A stretch of 64,000 nt of DNA from Microvelia longipes (GCA_018340805.1 JACMZG010001908.1:44142905-44206904); one strand, 5' to 3'; counted from the first letter of the stretch, positions 1 through 12,700 are shown. The notes: generated by a model not told the origin, from the letters alone. Numbers and translations are program-made.

Positions 1-195
1 AATATGTACGTGCTACTTTAATAATTTTGTTTTAAATTCTGTGAAATAATTGTTACAATAATTAAGTACAAGAAAAAGAGAAACTGTAAAGGTAAATCAC
101 ATGATGTGAGTAAAGTTTTGAACAATATACAGACCCCCCCCATAGGGGGGGTAATTCCCGTTAAATATAACTTAAATTACAATTACTTTAATTAA

Positions 196-680
196 ATTCA
201 AAAAATCGAGTACGGGGTACCCGCATACATCAATACATCGGGTTCACTACGCTCATATTCCCTGCTTCGGACTCGCTTCGCTAGTCCTTTGAATATACAA
301 TTCACCAAATTTATACAGCAACATGTTTTCGGACTCGTTACGCTCGTCAGATTGACCCTCGTCAGATCCGCTCGTTATCATTCTCAGCTGTGACCCATAC
401 AGCACTAACCACGCTCAATCCTGCTTAACTCTTATGATCCAACAAACACCATAGATATACTAGTCATATTAAAATGAAACTTGATGTACATATTTAATAA
501 GTAAAGGTATATACTTGTACTAAATTTATATTTCAATTGAATCATTTTCTGAATCATCTCTTAAAAAACGTACACAAGTCATTCGATAAAAATTGAACTA
601 ATGCTGATAATGAGATGAAACTTCACACACATATTAGTCTAATGTATCATTTTTCCGCTTTGATATATCTTACACATATT
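196..680 (-). repeat. R dispersed repeat, copy 1 (5S-derived domain, hairpin modules)
   Basis: This is a copy of the R family read on the minus strand. The 3' end of the element is the low-coordinate end, with the GTACCCCGTACTCGATTTTT-like tail at about 197-225. Minus-strand hairpin modules of the GGACGAGCGAAGCGAGTCC type lie at 269-287 and about 330-350. A 5S rRNA-like segment lies at 379-446 and contains GTTAAGCAGG, GAGCGTGGTTAGTGCTG and ATGGGT. The upstream part with ATTATCAGCATTAG is at about 600-620. No coding capacity is seen. The boundaries are approximate because the high-coordinate side decays gradually. Confidence 0.7.
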
Positions 681-837
681 ACTAGTAATGCATTGCAATA
701 TGCTTTAGTAGAATGCTTCAAATAAAATTAATTAATAACAGTCTTGTTTCGCTCGCAATATATAATAGTTAATAAATGAATAATTTATTAATTAAATCAA
801 AATATCTCTTGCTTGGTTGCTTTAAATATATACATAA

Positions 838-1300
838 ATAAAAAAAATCTGGTACAGGGTACCCCGGAATTTTTTCTCACCTCGGATTCGCTGCGCTTAT
901 CATCCCTAATTTGGACTCGCTTCGCTCGTCCTCAGAATATACAATTCACCAAATTTACACAGCAACACGTCTAGTAAATACATCGGTTTCAATCTCAAAG
1001 GTCATCCATACAGCAATAACCACGCTCAATGCTGCTTAACTTTTAGGATCAACAAATATCATGGATATAGTTGCTGAATCAAAGCGAAACTTAGTGTACT
1101 CTTTTATTACGTAAAGGTATAAACTTGTACCACATTTCAACTCAATTGGATTATTTTAGCTACATGCGTGCTAAATTTCAAATTAATCGCAACATTAATA
1201 CATTTTGCTGATTCATTATTGTGGGTTAATGACGTCATAAAAATATTTTTTGGAATAGCACAACTACTCCTATAGACTGATTTTTACAATGCTAAAAATG
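838..1300 (-). repeat. R dispersed repeat, copy 2
   Basis: Second minus-strand R copy. The tail is at 838-865, a perfect 19-nt hairpin module at 913-931, and the 5S-like segment at 990-1056. A perfect TGACGTCA palindrome at 1230-1237 sits in the conserved context GACGTCATTAACCCACAAT on the minus strand. A piece found in other copies between the 5S-like part and the TGACGTCA part is missing or diverged. Confidence 0.65.
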
Positions 1301-1326
1301 ATTAAGACTTACTAGTAAAAATAACA

Positions 1327-1552
1327 TATATATATATATATATATACATATATATAATATATATAAACCAGTTTAACACCTCACCAAACTCGTAATCGGT
1401 CTCGTAAAGAAGAAATATATACTAAAAAAGAAATATATTTAAAGAAAAGCCCTAATATATAAAGCTAATTTAAATATATATAGTATTATATATATATATG
1501 ATATAAATAAATTTAATATATATATATAATATATAATAATATATATATATAA
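1327..1552. repeat. (TA)n microsatellite tracts
   Basis: Imperfect TA dinucleotide tracts at about 1327-1367 and 1470-1552, separated by AT-rich sequence. There is no sign of coding. Confidence 0.85.
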
Positions 1553-1648
1553 ATGGCGTCATTAAACACATTATCACAATTGGAATGGAGTTGACCTTCA
1601 TTGTCACATTTATCTTATTCTTCGAACATTTGCAAACTGGTTATTTAA

Positions 1649-1846
1649 GTGTTATCCATGACGAAAAGATCAAAATACGTTAAGGTAAGCCGAAGCACAC
1701 TAAGACAGAGGTCCTCCAAGTTTGGTTTTTGTATCATTGGTTGGTACACGATAGAAAATCTAATACCTTTTGTAAAGCAAGACAAAAATATGGCAAAAAA
1801 TATAAGAATTACATGTAGTAAGTCACTGTTAGTGAATTTTATCTGA
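1649..1846 (+). other. Unassigned open frame of 65 codons
   Basis: An open frame that begins near MTKRSKYVKVS and is rich in basic residues. I recognise no family. It lies in AT-rich intergenic DNA next to a MITE, and such frames occur by chance at this length. It is listed only because it fills the stretch between the microsatellite and the inverted-repeat element. Confidence 0.08.
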
Positions 1847-2015
1847 AAATTACGTAATTAATCTTATCTCAGTTACATTACCTGCGTTTCGCGCATTTGC
1901 TTTTACCTCGCAAGAGAAGGTATATTTGCTCTTATTTCTCTATCTGATGAAACGTGGGATAATTAATGTTTCCTAATCGCGTTCTTCTCTTGATTAAATA
2001 TATTTGGTTCTATTG

Positions 2016-2179
2016 TACGACACACGGCTAAAACCATTTGACAGCGTGAGAAAACAATGCGAGGGAGCCAATGAGGTTATTCCTGGATGTTAAACCACGC
2101 CCTCAATTTCAAATCAGGCCAACCTTAATAGTTTCTCAACACTATTTTGCCACGCTGTCAACCGATTTTAGCCGCGGTA
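2016..2179. mobile_element. Short inverted-repeat element (TACGACACACGG family), MITE-like
   Basis: The left arm begins TACGACACACGGCTAAAA and continues through TTTGACAGCGTG. The right arm at about 2143-2179 is the imperfect reverse complement (TTTTGCCACGCTGTCAACCG then TTTTAGCCG). The element is about 164 bp, too short to code. A further piece of the same terminus (TATGACACACAGCTAAAA) starts right at the right end, suggesting adjacent or nested insertion. A longer relative with nearly identical ends is at 10944-11840. Confidence 0.6.
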
Positions 2180-3271
2180 TGACACACAGCTAAAATAGTA
2201 TAGTACTAATATTCATAGGCAAGATGAAAACTGGACCATATTGACATGAACGCTCATATAAAGTTACTTACGAAACTATTTATGGATACAATTATCCAAA
2301 AAATAAATTACGCTCCAGCGCTGATTTAGTATAAGGTAAACTTTGACTCCAACTTTGGTTATATCAACAATTAATTCAAAACAAAACAATAACAAGAATA
2401 AATAAAAGGTTATAATTTACATATATTATTAACACTCACTAGGTTCATATTTATTTTATTTCAATATCAAATTTAAATGATTTAAATTAATTGTTTTTAA
2501 TTAAAAAGATTTAAAGATTAATTAAAAATTATTTTCCCCTGTAATTTACCCGTCAATGCTTCAACAAGACGTTTTAAATATAAGTATACATATCTTGGCA
2601 GTTTTCAAGAATTATTGAATTTAGCAAATTTGTAGATTTGTCAGATTTATTAACAGTTATAATTAAAGGTCTTAGTAATTATTTTTGGTTTTATCCGATT
2701 TCAATATTATCCTGACACAAAATTGACTCAGATGCAGCGGTTTTATATCAGCCCTGAATAAGTACAAATGATATTCACGAGATTGCAAGCTATAGACGTC
2801 GTAAAGTGAGATTTGACCTAAAGATAACACCATAGCTCTAAATAGCTTTTAAAATAATACACACTCAATCATATACATAATAATATATATATAAATAATA
2901 TATATATATATATATAATATAAAATATATATAATATAATATTATATATATAATATAATATATAAAATATATATATATAATAAATATAATAATATAATATA
3001 AAATATATATATTATATAAAAAAATATTATATTAGAAAGAAGATTACAATTAAAGAAAATGAAAAAAAAATATAAAGAATCATAATTATTCTTGAACCAA
3101 TGCTACAACTAAAATAAAATGAAAATGCAAAAAAGAAAAAAGAAGATAAAAGATCAACATGTTATGCGAAAAGCGGTGCATGTTTAGAAAATAAAGAGCC
3201 ATAGCAGGATACTGTTATGGTAAATAAAAAAATAAAAAAAAAAAAAATAAATATATATATATAATATATAT

Positions 3272-3305
<34 letters not shown>

Positions 3306-4100
3306 ATATAAATATATATATATATATATATAATAATATATTATATATATATCATACATATATATATATATACATATATCAATATACAACATATACATAC
3401 ACATATACAAAAATTATGAGAAGAGCATGTTTATTAAAAACTAGATTTGTCAACGTCATTAACCTGATTTACTGGGACATCAATATTCTAAAAATATCAA
3501 TAAAATAATGGGGTTAAATGGTTTCGCCGGTTACGACTTCTCCTTTTGTGTTTCTTTATAAACTAAATCGATTGAAACCGGTTCGATTTTATTCATTTTA
3601 ACATAGTAAGTATTCGAAAAAAGTATAATATAAAACTATCAAACGATTAAGTTCTACATTAATTAGACTTAAACATCTAAAATGAACTAATTGTAAATAT
3701 ATTTTCCTACATTGCTGTTGTCTATCTCTCTTATATAATATTATTATATCATCTAACCCATTTATTCTAGTTAAAATAGTTTAAAAAATAATAATGATTC
3801 ATAATTAATTCTAGAGGTTACTTAATTTAATACGGCGGGCTTAAACTTTAATTTAATACCGAACAAAAACTTAGTTGGAAATTAATTTGAAAACTATTTA
3901 AAACTTAGGAACCAATAGGATAAAAGGAATTTCATTACTAAGTTGAGAACCCGTGATTTAACTGTCATCGAACATATTCCTGTTATCAACAATAAGTGAA
4001 AACTTTAAATTAAAAATTATATATAATTCATTGAGGTGCCTTAATTAAAGACACAACAAAAATTAATTAAGGAAGTACAAAAATACAGCCTTAGAGATCA
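2180..4100. other. AT-rich intergenic DNA with TA tracts
   Basis: No gene is seen. It contains TA-rich tracts at about 2880-3020 and 3243-3410. The open frame across 3162-3410 on the minus strand is an artefact of the TA tract (runs of Y, I and M). The rest is AT-rich sequence without recognised structure. Confidence 0.6.
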
Positions 4101-4104
4101 ATCA

Positions 4105-4575
4105 GGCGAATTTCCTTCGGCTCGGCATTTAATTTATCTACTTGGCGAATTTCCTTCGACTCGGCATTTAATTTATCTACTTGGCGAATTTCCTTTGACT
4201 CGGTATTTAATTGATCTACTAAGCGAATTTCCTTTCACTCGGTATTTTATTGATTACTTGGCGAATTTCCTTCGACTCGGCATTTATTTAATCTACTAGG
4301 CGAATTTCCTTTGAGTCGGTATTTAATTTATCCACTAGGCTAATTTATTTTTTCTCTGTATTTTATTTATCAGTCAGGCAAGTTTCCTTTAATTTATACG
4401 TAAATTTCAGGCTAATTTTCCTCGAGTCGGAATTTAATTTTTTTTGTCTGACAAAATATTTTATGACTCGGAATATACTTTATCTGTCCAGTGAAGGTAT
4501 ATTTGACTCGGCGTTTAATTTATCTGTCAGGCTAATTTCCCTTGACTAGAAATGAATCTATCTGTCAGGCGAATT
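4105..4575. repeat. 39-bp minisatellite, about 12 decaying units
   Basis: The unit starts GGCGAATTTCCTTCGACTCG followed by GCATTTAATTTATCTACTT. Starts at 4105, 4144, 4183 and 4222 give an exact 39-bp period. Units near 4105-4330 are well kept; those beyond about 4350 diverge strongly, although GACTCGG and TTTAATTTATC remain visible to about 4575. There are no spacers of constant length with unique content, so this is not a CRISPR array. Confidence 0.85.
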
Positions 4576-5577
4576 TCTTATGGGACAGCCTTTAATGAGA
4601 AAACAGTCGCTAAATTGTGCTCCTTCAGGTGACACAATATGGTCTGATCACTGTCTACCACTATTACAAATAAAATTATTGGACTCGTGCTAATAGATAA
4701 TCCCCTTCCCATTTCACCAGGTTTACAAACAAGACAAGTAACATTCCCTTCCCTTCACAATCTAATCTAATTGGGCTTCTCGTGTCTTTTTTGCATTCCC
4801 CCAAATTGCTTTGTCACTATTGGTCGTTGAGACTTGATATTTTGAACATATGCTCAGCGAATATGCTGATCAGTCTTCCAAGTTTTGATATTATGCTTTT
4901 AAACTCCCGTGTTGCTCTTCACTAACGATACTAGACGCATTCTGCTTGCTTCAATGTGTCATATACCTCATGCGATTTTGAAAAAAAAGGGTCGTAGTTT
5001 AGGAAATTAAATTAAATTTTTGCTTGGTAAAAATAAGGCTGTGTAACGTCACAAGGTCAATAGGTAAACATTATAAAGTAAAAACATGATAAGATAACGT
5101 ACTTTTTGATCAGGCTCAATTTTTTAAAAAAATAGCACCCTTTATAAACGAAAATAAAAATGTCTCATTCAGTGTTAAGATGTTTTTAGTGGTAATAACA
5201 CCCTTAACGAATTTTCAAAAACCAAGTGACTTTATATTTCTACTTTACTAAGTCAACATATATAAGGACTTCAGTTCGAAATCCATAATTAGCACAAGAT
5301 ATCACATTTATCACTAATACAAATACGAACAGAGTGAAGAGACACATGATTAATGAATGAGACATAGTACACCACGTGATTAATGTTGTCATTAAATTTT
5401 GACTCAACCAAGCATTGGATCAATATTCCTTTAACAGTATAGAATGCAGTATTATAAAGTATTCTATGTATGTAATAAAACGTAAAATAATTTATTTAAT
5501 AATAGTAATTAATTTAATTTTAATAACTGAATATTAAACTATAATTAATATTAGAAACTGTTCAATAATGCAATCAT

Positions 5578-5620
<43 letters not shown>

Positions 5621-6890
5621 TATATATAAATATATATATATATATATATCATATATATTATATATCATAGTGGCTTGCACAAGTCAAATTTATATTTTTG
5701 AAATGTTGAATTAGATCATACTGTAATATTGACTATTTTGGAAACTCTATAAAAGCTTAAGTAATGTATTTCCAAAATCTCCATATTCTGGTAATTTTTT
5801 AATACGCTATTGTTTTGACATATGTCATATATACTACTATAAGCTAAGCTATTCGATAAGCTACTAAATCTAGGTATTGTCATAATCGCTACTTAAAAAA
5901 TCACCCGATATGGACTTATATCACATTTCTAAGAATTTATAATAGTTTTAATTTTTTTTTTAGTATGCTGTACTTAACCTTATTAAAGTTATCAAAAGTG
6001 GAAACAATTATCATATTTGGATAAAAGCTACTATAAAAAATCTCGAAATTTTTTACTCACACAAGTCCAGTAGAATCTCAGAATAGTGATCATTTTTGAA
6101 AGTCTAGGAACATAATTTCTCCATATTTTAAAAATAATGTTTCTGCATCAGAAATGTGCCCCCCGGTATCATTATAAAAAATGTGTTATTAATTATAGAC
6201 ATGAAAGCAAAATTAATGGCGTTTCAAGAAGATTAATTGAGATTGACAGACACTTTAGTATGACTTTAGTATGATTTTTAACAAAAGTAAGTCTAAAGTC
6301 TAACTCAACCTTATGTAATTATATAAAAATAAACAACCTTATATTTTACTAGCACGCATCTTTTAGTGATATAAGTACGCATATATCACTGATATAATAA
6401 AACGGAATAGTTGAAATACTAGACCTATGAAGCCATATAACAGCGCAACAGGTTGTAAGAGACAACAATGTATGGAAGTTGGCACGAAGTACCTCATCTA
6501 ACGGGGACTTAACACTTCATTAACCTATTGAACTCGGCGATAGATTAGAACCTGTCAACTATGTGTAATTTCTGTATACTGCATGCTTAGAATAATACTA
6601 TATATAGAAGGAGCACTACTGATAACACGAAGGGCGTAGTTAGTAAGACCAAATTTATTAAATCCATCACATGGGTTAATTATTTATTTAGAGGTCAAGC
6701 ATAGTGATCCCAGACTGATTATACGTAGGCATTGAGTTAACTTCTTATTTTGAGGTTGCGCTTAGCGTGGCCGAAATACTTAATAAGAGATAATGATTGT
6801 ATAGTATCATGATATACTATATTACGTATTGTAAGTTTGGGTTAATAATTACTATAAATTATATAAATATATTCAGTTGCATTAGTTTTG
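4576..6890. other. Intergenic DNA; TA tract; dispersed-repeat fragment
   Basis: No gene is seen. Positions 5027-5083 contain a segment (GCTGTGTAACGTCACAAGG and then GTCAATAGGTAAACATTAT) that recurs on the minus strand at 54207-54268 and more weakly near 43280-43320. A TA tract spans about 5575-5670. The rest is unstructured AT-rich sequence. Confidence 0.5.
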
Positions 6891-6897
6891 ATTGTTA

Positions 6898-7665
6898 CAT
6901 TTCCTCATTTATACCGTAGGTATATGGGAAAAGTATTGTGTTTACTAAAAAATGTAAAACCAGGATGTCACCGGAATTATTCGTTTCTGGTGTTTGTAAG
7001 GCTTCCTGAGTGATTTTAAAGTTGCCTGTCTTATGGTGTGTGAGTCTGTTGTCAGCGTAGCTCCTAGTGTATTTAAGTTAGAGAGTGGAAACTATGTACA
7101 AAAATCAGTCTATGGGATAGTGCTATTCGGAAAATAATTTTTGACGTCATTAACCCGCAATATTTACTCAAATATTTAAAAATAAACATAAAACGCGAAA
7201 AAATGTTGCATCAATTTGAGATTTTGCTCTCATGTAGCCATGTATAAGACTAAACTATGTGCCAAGTTTCATTCATTATCAGCATTAGTTCAATTTTATC
7301 AAATGACTTGTACGTTTTTAAACAATTGAAAAAATCGGAAAATAATCCAATTGAGTTGAAATTTAAAACCAATATATATTAAATATATTTAGAATAAATA
7401 TATGTTCATGTATACCTTTACGTCATAACTAAGTTTCGTTTCAATACAAATCAATGATTTTTGTTGGTTCATAAAAGTTAAACATCATTGAGCGAGATCA
7501 GTGCTATATGGGTGACCGCTGAGAATGAAACTAATTTATCTAAGGACGAGCGAAGCGAGTGTAAAGACGTTTTTGGTTAATTGTATATTCTGAGGATGAG
7601 CGAAGCGAGATATGCGTAGCGAATCCAATGTGAAGAAGAAAAGTTTCGAGTACCCTGTACCTGAT
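6898..7665 (+). repeat. R dispersed repeat, longest plus-strand copy
   Basis: This copy shows the family layout in order. The 5' end is CCTCATTTATACCGTAGG at 6898. A conserved block with GATGTCACCGGAATTATTCG follows, then a perfect TGACGTCA at 7142-7149 followed by TTAACCCGC. Next come TTATCAGCATTAGTTCAATTT (about 7275), TACCTTTACG, and the 5S-like segment at 7461-7530 (AAAGTTAAACATCATTGAGCG, ATGGGTGACCGC). Hairpin modules follow at about 7548 and 7594, and a GTACCCTGTACCTGATTTT-like 3' end at about 7650. The short open frames at 7536-7775 are only the hairpin modules read in antisense. Confidence 0.75.
7461..7530 (+). other. 5S rRNA-derived segment inside R copy
   Basis: AAAGTTAA...AGCG...GATCAGTGCT...ATGGGTGACCGCT...GAGAA follows the order and spacing of eukaryotic 5S rRNA box A, intermediate element and box C. 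It is not a functional 5S gene: the 5' and 3' helix I strands are absent. Equivalent segments lie at 379-446, 990-1056, 13546-13606, 15207-15274, 18012-18060 and 57440-57506. I infer descent from 5S rDNA; whether the promoter still works is unknown. Confidence 0.6.
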
Positions 7666-7869
7666 ATTTTGTCTTGTTTGGTATGTATTTTGTGATTTCT
7701 GTTTTGTAATTGGTTTTTGATTTTGTTTGCTTTGTTATTAGATTCACTGAGGATGCTAGATTCACACAAATTCACATCGCTTATGTGAAAATTGTGTCCT
7801 AAGGAAATGAGGGAATGCTCTGATGTACCCTGTACCTAATTTGTTTATATATTTGATTTGAAATATAAA

Positions 7870-8940
7870 ATAAATATCATTATATCAACCATTTTAAGAA
7901 ACCATAAATTTAATTTATAATAATTTATAAATGCTAATTATAAATAGATATACAGTAATTAAAAGAATTATAGTAGATTATTTATAGAATTATAGTAGGA
8001 TTATTTTAATCCATTACTTTCTTCCAGTTTAATAATGTTACTATTAAGCTGATGTTGTTCTAATATGAGCTTACCTTATTGTATTAGCCGTAAATTTAAA
8101 ATGAATAAATAAAACACTATGCTATACACTTATATATAATATAATATAAACTTTACCCCTGACAAAAACAAGGCACACTAGTCAGTTCTTACATGAAAGT
8201 ATTGCAGTTAGTAGATTTTGTAATGAAGGAAAACTTAATAGTACTCACAATAAACACTAGATATCTCTGCAAGTATTAAATCCAACCCGTTTCCCCAGCG
8301 AGCTTACTTATTCATTTTTTACTTATTTCCCTTAAAACTTTCCAAAATAAACCTGCTTTATGTACTTAATATAATATTGCTTACTGCTACAAAAATATCG
8401 CTTAGCTCTTTTTGAAATGTAGGTTATACTAAAATGTTCGGCACTCTTTAAAAATACGATAAAAGTTAATAATAGTGGCTAAAATAGTGTTAAAAATGTG
8501 TAATACAATAAGGATTAATACAACGGAATATCAATACAATAAATAAAATAAATTGAAATAGATAAAAGGTCACTGATAAGTATACAGCGGTATGAAGCAT
8601 GTCGACCATATGCTCGATATCGCCGAGTGTTTTGCTCGAGCGTTAGGATTCCCGCCTTATCTAAAGATAATTCTAAAGAATCCTAGCGGTCATCTTACTG
8701 CACGGCAGTTTCATTTTGAAAAGCATTGCTAAGTTAGATTATCTTACTATCCTCGCATTTTAGCAATAAGCAGTGGTGTAGATAGTAGGAGGCAGGGCAT
8801 TTCCCTCCCACCACCCCTAGTTTTGACAAGAAAGGTATATAAACGCCTCGGTATATAAAGTTTTTAAATTTTATTATTAAATACTAAGATGTCTTATGAC
8901 TTAGACCATCCGTCACATTTAATTTGTCTTTAAAACTCAA
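7870..8940. other. Intergenic DNA
   Basis: No gene is recognised. Positions 8771-8822 carry GCAGTGGTGTAGATAGTAGG followed by GGCAGGGCATTTCCCTCCC, which resembles the end of a DNA transposon, but I could not find its partner end. Confidence 0.3.
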
Positions 8941-8942
8941 TA

Positions 8943-9185
8943 TTGATTGAAAATATGATGAATCAATCAATGAGAACTGAAGGGACTCACAGGCAGACAG
9001 AGCGTAAGTTTACTGAAGTCAGGAGTCATAAAAAAAGTATGTCCGGAGAATCCGCTAGAGACGTGTCTAAAACGGGTGGAAGTAAAGAATTTGAAGGAGA
9101 TATATTCAACCGTATGGTCGATTCTATTGCAATGAGCTTAAACGAGATATTTAAAGAAATAGAGGAACTTGGAAGTGGCGTCTAA
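8943..9185 (+). other. Unassigned open frame of 80 codons
   Basis: The frame starts MIENMMNQSMRTEG and ends SLNEIFKEIEELGSGV. It is hydrophilic, rich in K, E and S, and its last 30 residues could form an amphipathic helix (FNRMVDSIAMSLNEIFKEIE). That is less random-looking than most frames in the window, but I recognise no family, see no splice context and cannot exclude chance. If real it would be a small intracellular protein or a terminal exon. Confidence 0.2.
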
Positions 9186-10370
9186 GTTTACCTTTTAGCG
9201 TATTCTTTGAAACAAATATATATATATATATATATATATTTCCAACCTTCACACGTTGGAAAATCATGAGATTCTAAAGGCGAACGAGACGAGTTTGAAG
9301 TTATTACTCCCAAGCCTTTGGGTATTTATTTTTGAGCCTGAGCATAGCAAGATTGATATAATACCCTTTTAAGCTTTGAGTAAGCATGACATTTTGAGGC
9401 AGAGCAAAGCGAGTACTATTTCAGGGGGAAAATTAGAGTGGTTACTCTACGCCAATTTTTATTTCCTATAAATAAATATACTTTTTTATTTTTACCTTTA
9501 ACAAATCATATAAAATATCATACATTGTTATTATCAGAAGAATACGATCTATACGGTTAAAAAGACAATCAAATATTAAATTTCTTACAAAACAATAAAT
9601 AGGTAAACAAAATGAGGTCACGGATTTTGATCAATCCAAATGTCCCAAAACGGACCAAGATTTTTTGTCCTTGAAAGAAAAATTATGTTTACTCAAAATT
9701 CAATGTAAAATCACAGGAAGCTCTAATAAGCATTTTTGTGGCTTTATAATTCTTTTTATATGCTAAATATATTACTTTCACGCTAATTTTTCATTTAAAT
9801 AAATAATCCAAGCACTTGAACTAAACTTAGCATGAAGCAGTGGTTCTTAAACTTTTGGGGAACGCGTCCTTAAAAGTTCAATGGTTGAGCACCCTTGAAC
9901 AATCCAGGTGCTCAAAGACAGAGGAGGAATAATACCAAGTACTTTACCACCTTATCTACTTTTAAATGTCTAGATTAATAAAAACTGATAGTTTGAGAAA
10001 TTACTGTTAGCTTAAGAAAATGTAATAATCTTGGCTGTGTAATTTTGTAACATAATTTTAATACACAATCATACAGGCCCGTACCAGGAGGGAAGCGTCC
10101 CCTCCCCGGAAGGGAAATCGCCACCTCCGGGATTTATTTCGCCCCTAGCAAATTTTGATTAGCAGGGGACTGCATCCAAACCTACTATAATTAGACATTA
10201 TTTTATTGATAACTGTACAGGCTGAAACGTGAACTTTTAATAAAAAGAGAGGATAGGAAAGCAATATCAGTTATGCTTTAGTCGAGTATTCGCGATTCAA
10301 AGTCCGTAGCAGCGCCACCGTCGCTGATAAGAAATTGATAACGAAAAACCCTTTCGTTAAAATAATCATG
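9186..10370. other. Intergenic DNA
   Basis: There is a short TA tract at about 9218-9240. Diluted motifs such as GGCGAACGAGACGAG and GGCAGAGCAAAGCGAG at about 9270-9420 look like decayed R hairpin modules. No gene is seen. A hAT-like terminus (CAGTGGTTCTTAAACTTTT) occurs at 9838 without a visible partner. Confidence 0.35.
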
Positions 10371-10371
10371 G

Positions 10372-10445
10372 AATAATCGTTACAAATAAGAAAAGCCAAA
10401 AAAACCCATAATGACTTTTGGTTTTTCTTATTTGTGACGATTATT
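10372..10445. repeat. Long hairpin with 30-bp arms
   Basis: The left arm 10372-10401 (AATAATCGTTACAAATAAG...) pairs with 10416-10445 with two mismatches, leaving a 14-nt loop. It could be a remnant of a foldback element or a precursor-miRNA-like hairpin. Nothing else distinguishes these. Confidence 0.6.
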
Positions 10446-10943
10446 TATTTAAATTTTTTATCAGTGCTTTAATTTAATTAATTTTAGGGCGGATGAACTC
10501 AGTAGAATCACTATTTCATTGAAGAAGTGTTTTACCGGGTTGTCATGATTAAATTGAGTGATAAGAAGGTGAAAATCACAATATAGTGTTTTAATTTAGT
10601 TATTGTGAAATAATGTTACTTTTGAATAATTTTGGTATGCACAAACACACAAAATTAACTTTTTATTGTATTACATTGTTTAAATTAGTTGTAACTAATT
10701 GTAAGGTATTTAAATTAACTTATAACAAGCTGATTTTTACCGTAATAGTGTTTTAATTTATTATTCAATTTTATTTTCACACTAAATAATTAATAACTAA
10801 TAAATTCACTTTTTTGTAAAATGTTTGTTTAAATTATCCATTTAGGTTTTATTATTTCTGGCTTAAATCAGACAAATCCAAGTCTGTAGTGATAAGAGCC
10901 TGATTTTATATTTAAAATCCTGGAATAATTGAAGTATTTATAC

Positions 10944-11840
10944 TACGACACACGGCTAAAATCAATTGACAGCGCGCCAAAAATCTGTGAGGGAAAGAAT
11001 TCTATTGGTTCAGACCGACCCCGCTCTTTCCCCTTCCACCTCATGCCAACCTCGGTATAAAAAAATACCTTTTTCGTAAATAAAATCATAAAAGGCAACA
11101 CTGGTTGTAAATATTTGTAACCTCGCGTCGCTTTTATTTCCCTCATTGTGCATATGATCTGTTGATTTCGTTTCGTTTCATTCCAATCTGTTCAATTCAT
11201 CCAATTATTGCGCGAAGTTTTAATATGATCTGAGTGCCTATATATGACGCTTGGACATTGACGTATTCTTCAAGCATTTCTTGCTATTTGAGTACAGCGC
11301 AGGTTTTGTGCTCTGTCAACCAAAAGACAGCATTTTTTTGAAATGCCTTGACTTGTTTAAAGTCTTGAATGCATATTGTTTCATATTATTTTATAAAATG
11401 AAACAATACGCATTCAATTATAACAAACTTGACACAAAAAAGGAGTTTGTTTTGGAAAAAAGTAGTTATAGATGACAATTTATTTAAATCGTCAAACTTT
11501 TATCATAGAACTATTATGATCCATTGCATTACGTAATTAACAACTTTAACTCCACTTAATTCATACTTCCCGAACAAATTTAAAGCAACACTTAGTTGGT
11601 AAATTTATAAGATACAACAATATTCCTTCTTAAAAAGAAAATAAATAATTTTAAAAAATAAAAAAATATTATATCAAATAAAAACAAATAATAAAATTCA
11701 AAACATAACCTGACTTTCAGTGTTGCCAGAGTAGGGAATTGTTTTTGTTACATAAAAGAAGGGATTTTTTTATTAAAAAAAGAGGGTTGAAAGCATTGAG
11801 ATTTTGGCGGGCTGTCAATTGATTTTAGCCGTGTGTCGTA
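10944..11840. mobile_element. Terminal-inverted-repeat DNA element (TACGACACACGG family), ~0.9 kb
   Basis: The left end TACGACACACGGCTAAAATC continues to GACAGCGCGCCAAAA. The right end at 11803-11840 is its near-perfect reverse complement (TTTTGGCGGGCTGTC...GTGTGTCGTA), about 38 bp each. No transposase is recognisable inside, so this is a non-autonomous copy. An internal hairpin lies at 11365-11417. The sequence outside both ends is TA-rich, so the target duplication cannot be fixed by eye. Confidence 0.7.
11365..11417. repeat. 20-bp-arm hairpin inside the DNA element
   Basis: TTGAATGCATATTGTTTCAT pairs with ATGAAACAATACGCATTCAA (one mismatch) across a 13-nt AT loop. It lies in the middle of the inverted-repeat element at 10944-11840. 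Confidence 0.65.
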
Positions 11841-11842
11841 TT

Positions 11843-12700
11843 ATAGTATGAAATATTGGCAATTTTTTTTAGTACCATTGGTCGTTCTATCAATTTTTAC
11901 TTCATTTATCACAAATTAACGAACAATAAAGGAATAAAAAAATAATTTTTATCGGTTCCCATGCTAATCCTATGATAACAAAATGTTGATCACCCTTTCG
12001 TTTTTCCGCCATTGGTATTGCCAACCTTACACTACCTCTTTGAATCGCGAATAAGTAATACACATACTAAGACACTGCGGTACAGTCGTTAGGAAGGGAA
12101 TGCGCAAGGATATGTAAGAAAGTATAAAAAGCAGCTAGACAACTTACACTCCAACACTAACACACATATACACACAACTCTACCACATTGCATACAACAC
12201 TGATAAATTTACAAACACAGTCACACTCGTATACACTTAACACACACACAGTATTACCACTTTACAAACACACACATACCAACACAACAAATTTATATTA
12301 CAAGCATATCCGTTCTTAAAAATAAATTCCGTTTTATCATGAGGAAGTTAATGCTAATTATAAATAACAATCTTAAATGCAATCAGAATAAAATTAAATA
12401 AGGTTGTATAAAAATATATTCCCTCGGTTTAGAGCCTTGTAGTCGCTCTTCTTTCAAGTATTTATCCTTTAAGTATTATTGGGTTGTTTTCAAAACTACC
12501 ATTCATATGAGTAGAGAGCAGTAAAAACGTGATTGTGTTTGGCCAAAATGAACACGTTCAACAAAACTTATTTGTCTCTTTCCAACTCAGCTGAGACTAC
12601 TTTTAACTAAGGATCAGATAATACAGCTATAAAATCCCAGGTGCCTGAGTTTATGTCAAAATAATGTATAATAAAAGAAACCTTCCTTTTACTCTCATAT
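11843..12700. other. Intergenic DNA with CA-rich cryptic simple sequence
   Basis: Positions 12140-12290 are strongly CA/ACA-rich on the plus strand (cryptic microsatellite). No gene is recognised in the rest. Confidence 0.5.

Noticed and set aside
127..148. C-run and G-run flanking ATA, a potential hairpin or G-quadruplex
   Set aside because: It is a single run per strand, too short for a quadruplex; probably a homopolymer artefact or a chance hairpin.
4105..4575. Regular 39-bp repeats resembling a CRISPR array
   Set aside because: The repeats are directly contiguous with no unique spacers, and the surroundings are eukaryotic. This is a minisatellite.
8771..8822. CAGTGGTGTAG-type terminus resembling common DNA transposon or Maverick ends
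   Set aside because: Only one end is visible and no viral-type genes (polymerase, integrase, capsid) are present nearby.
9838..9857. hAT-like terminus CAGTGGTTCTTAAACTTTT
   Set aside because: No matching opposite end or target duplication was found within a reasonable distance, so an element cannot be delimited.
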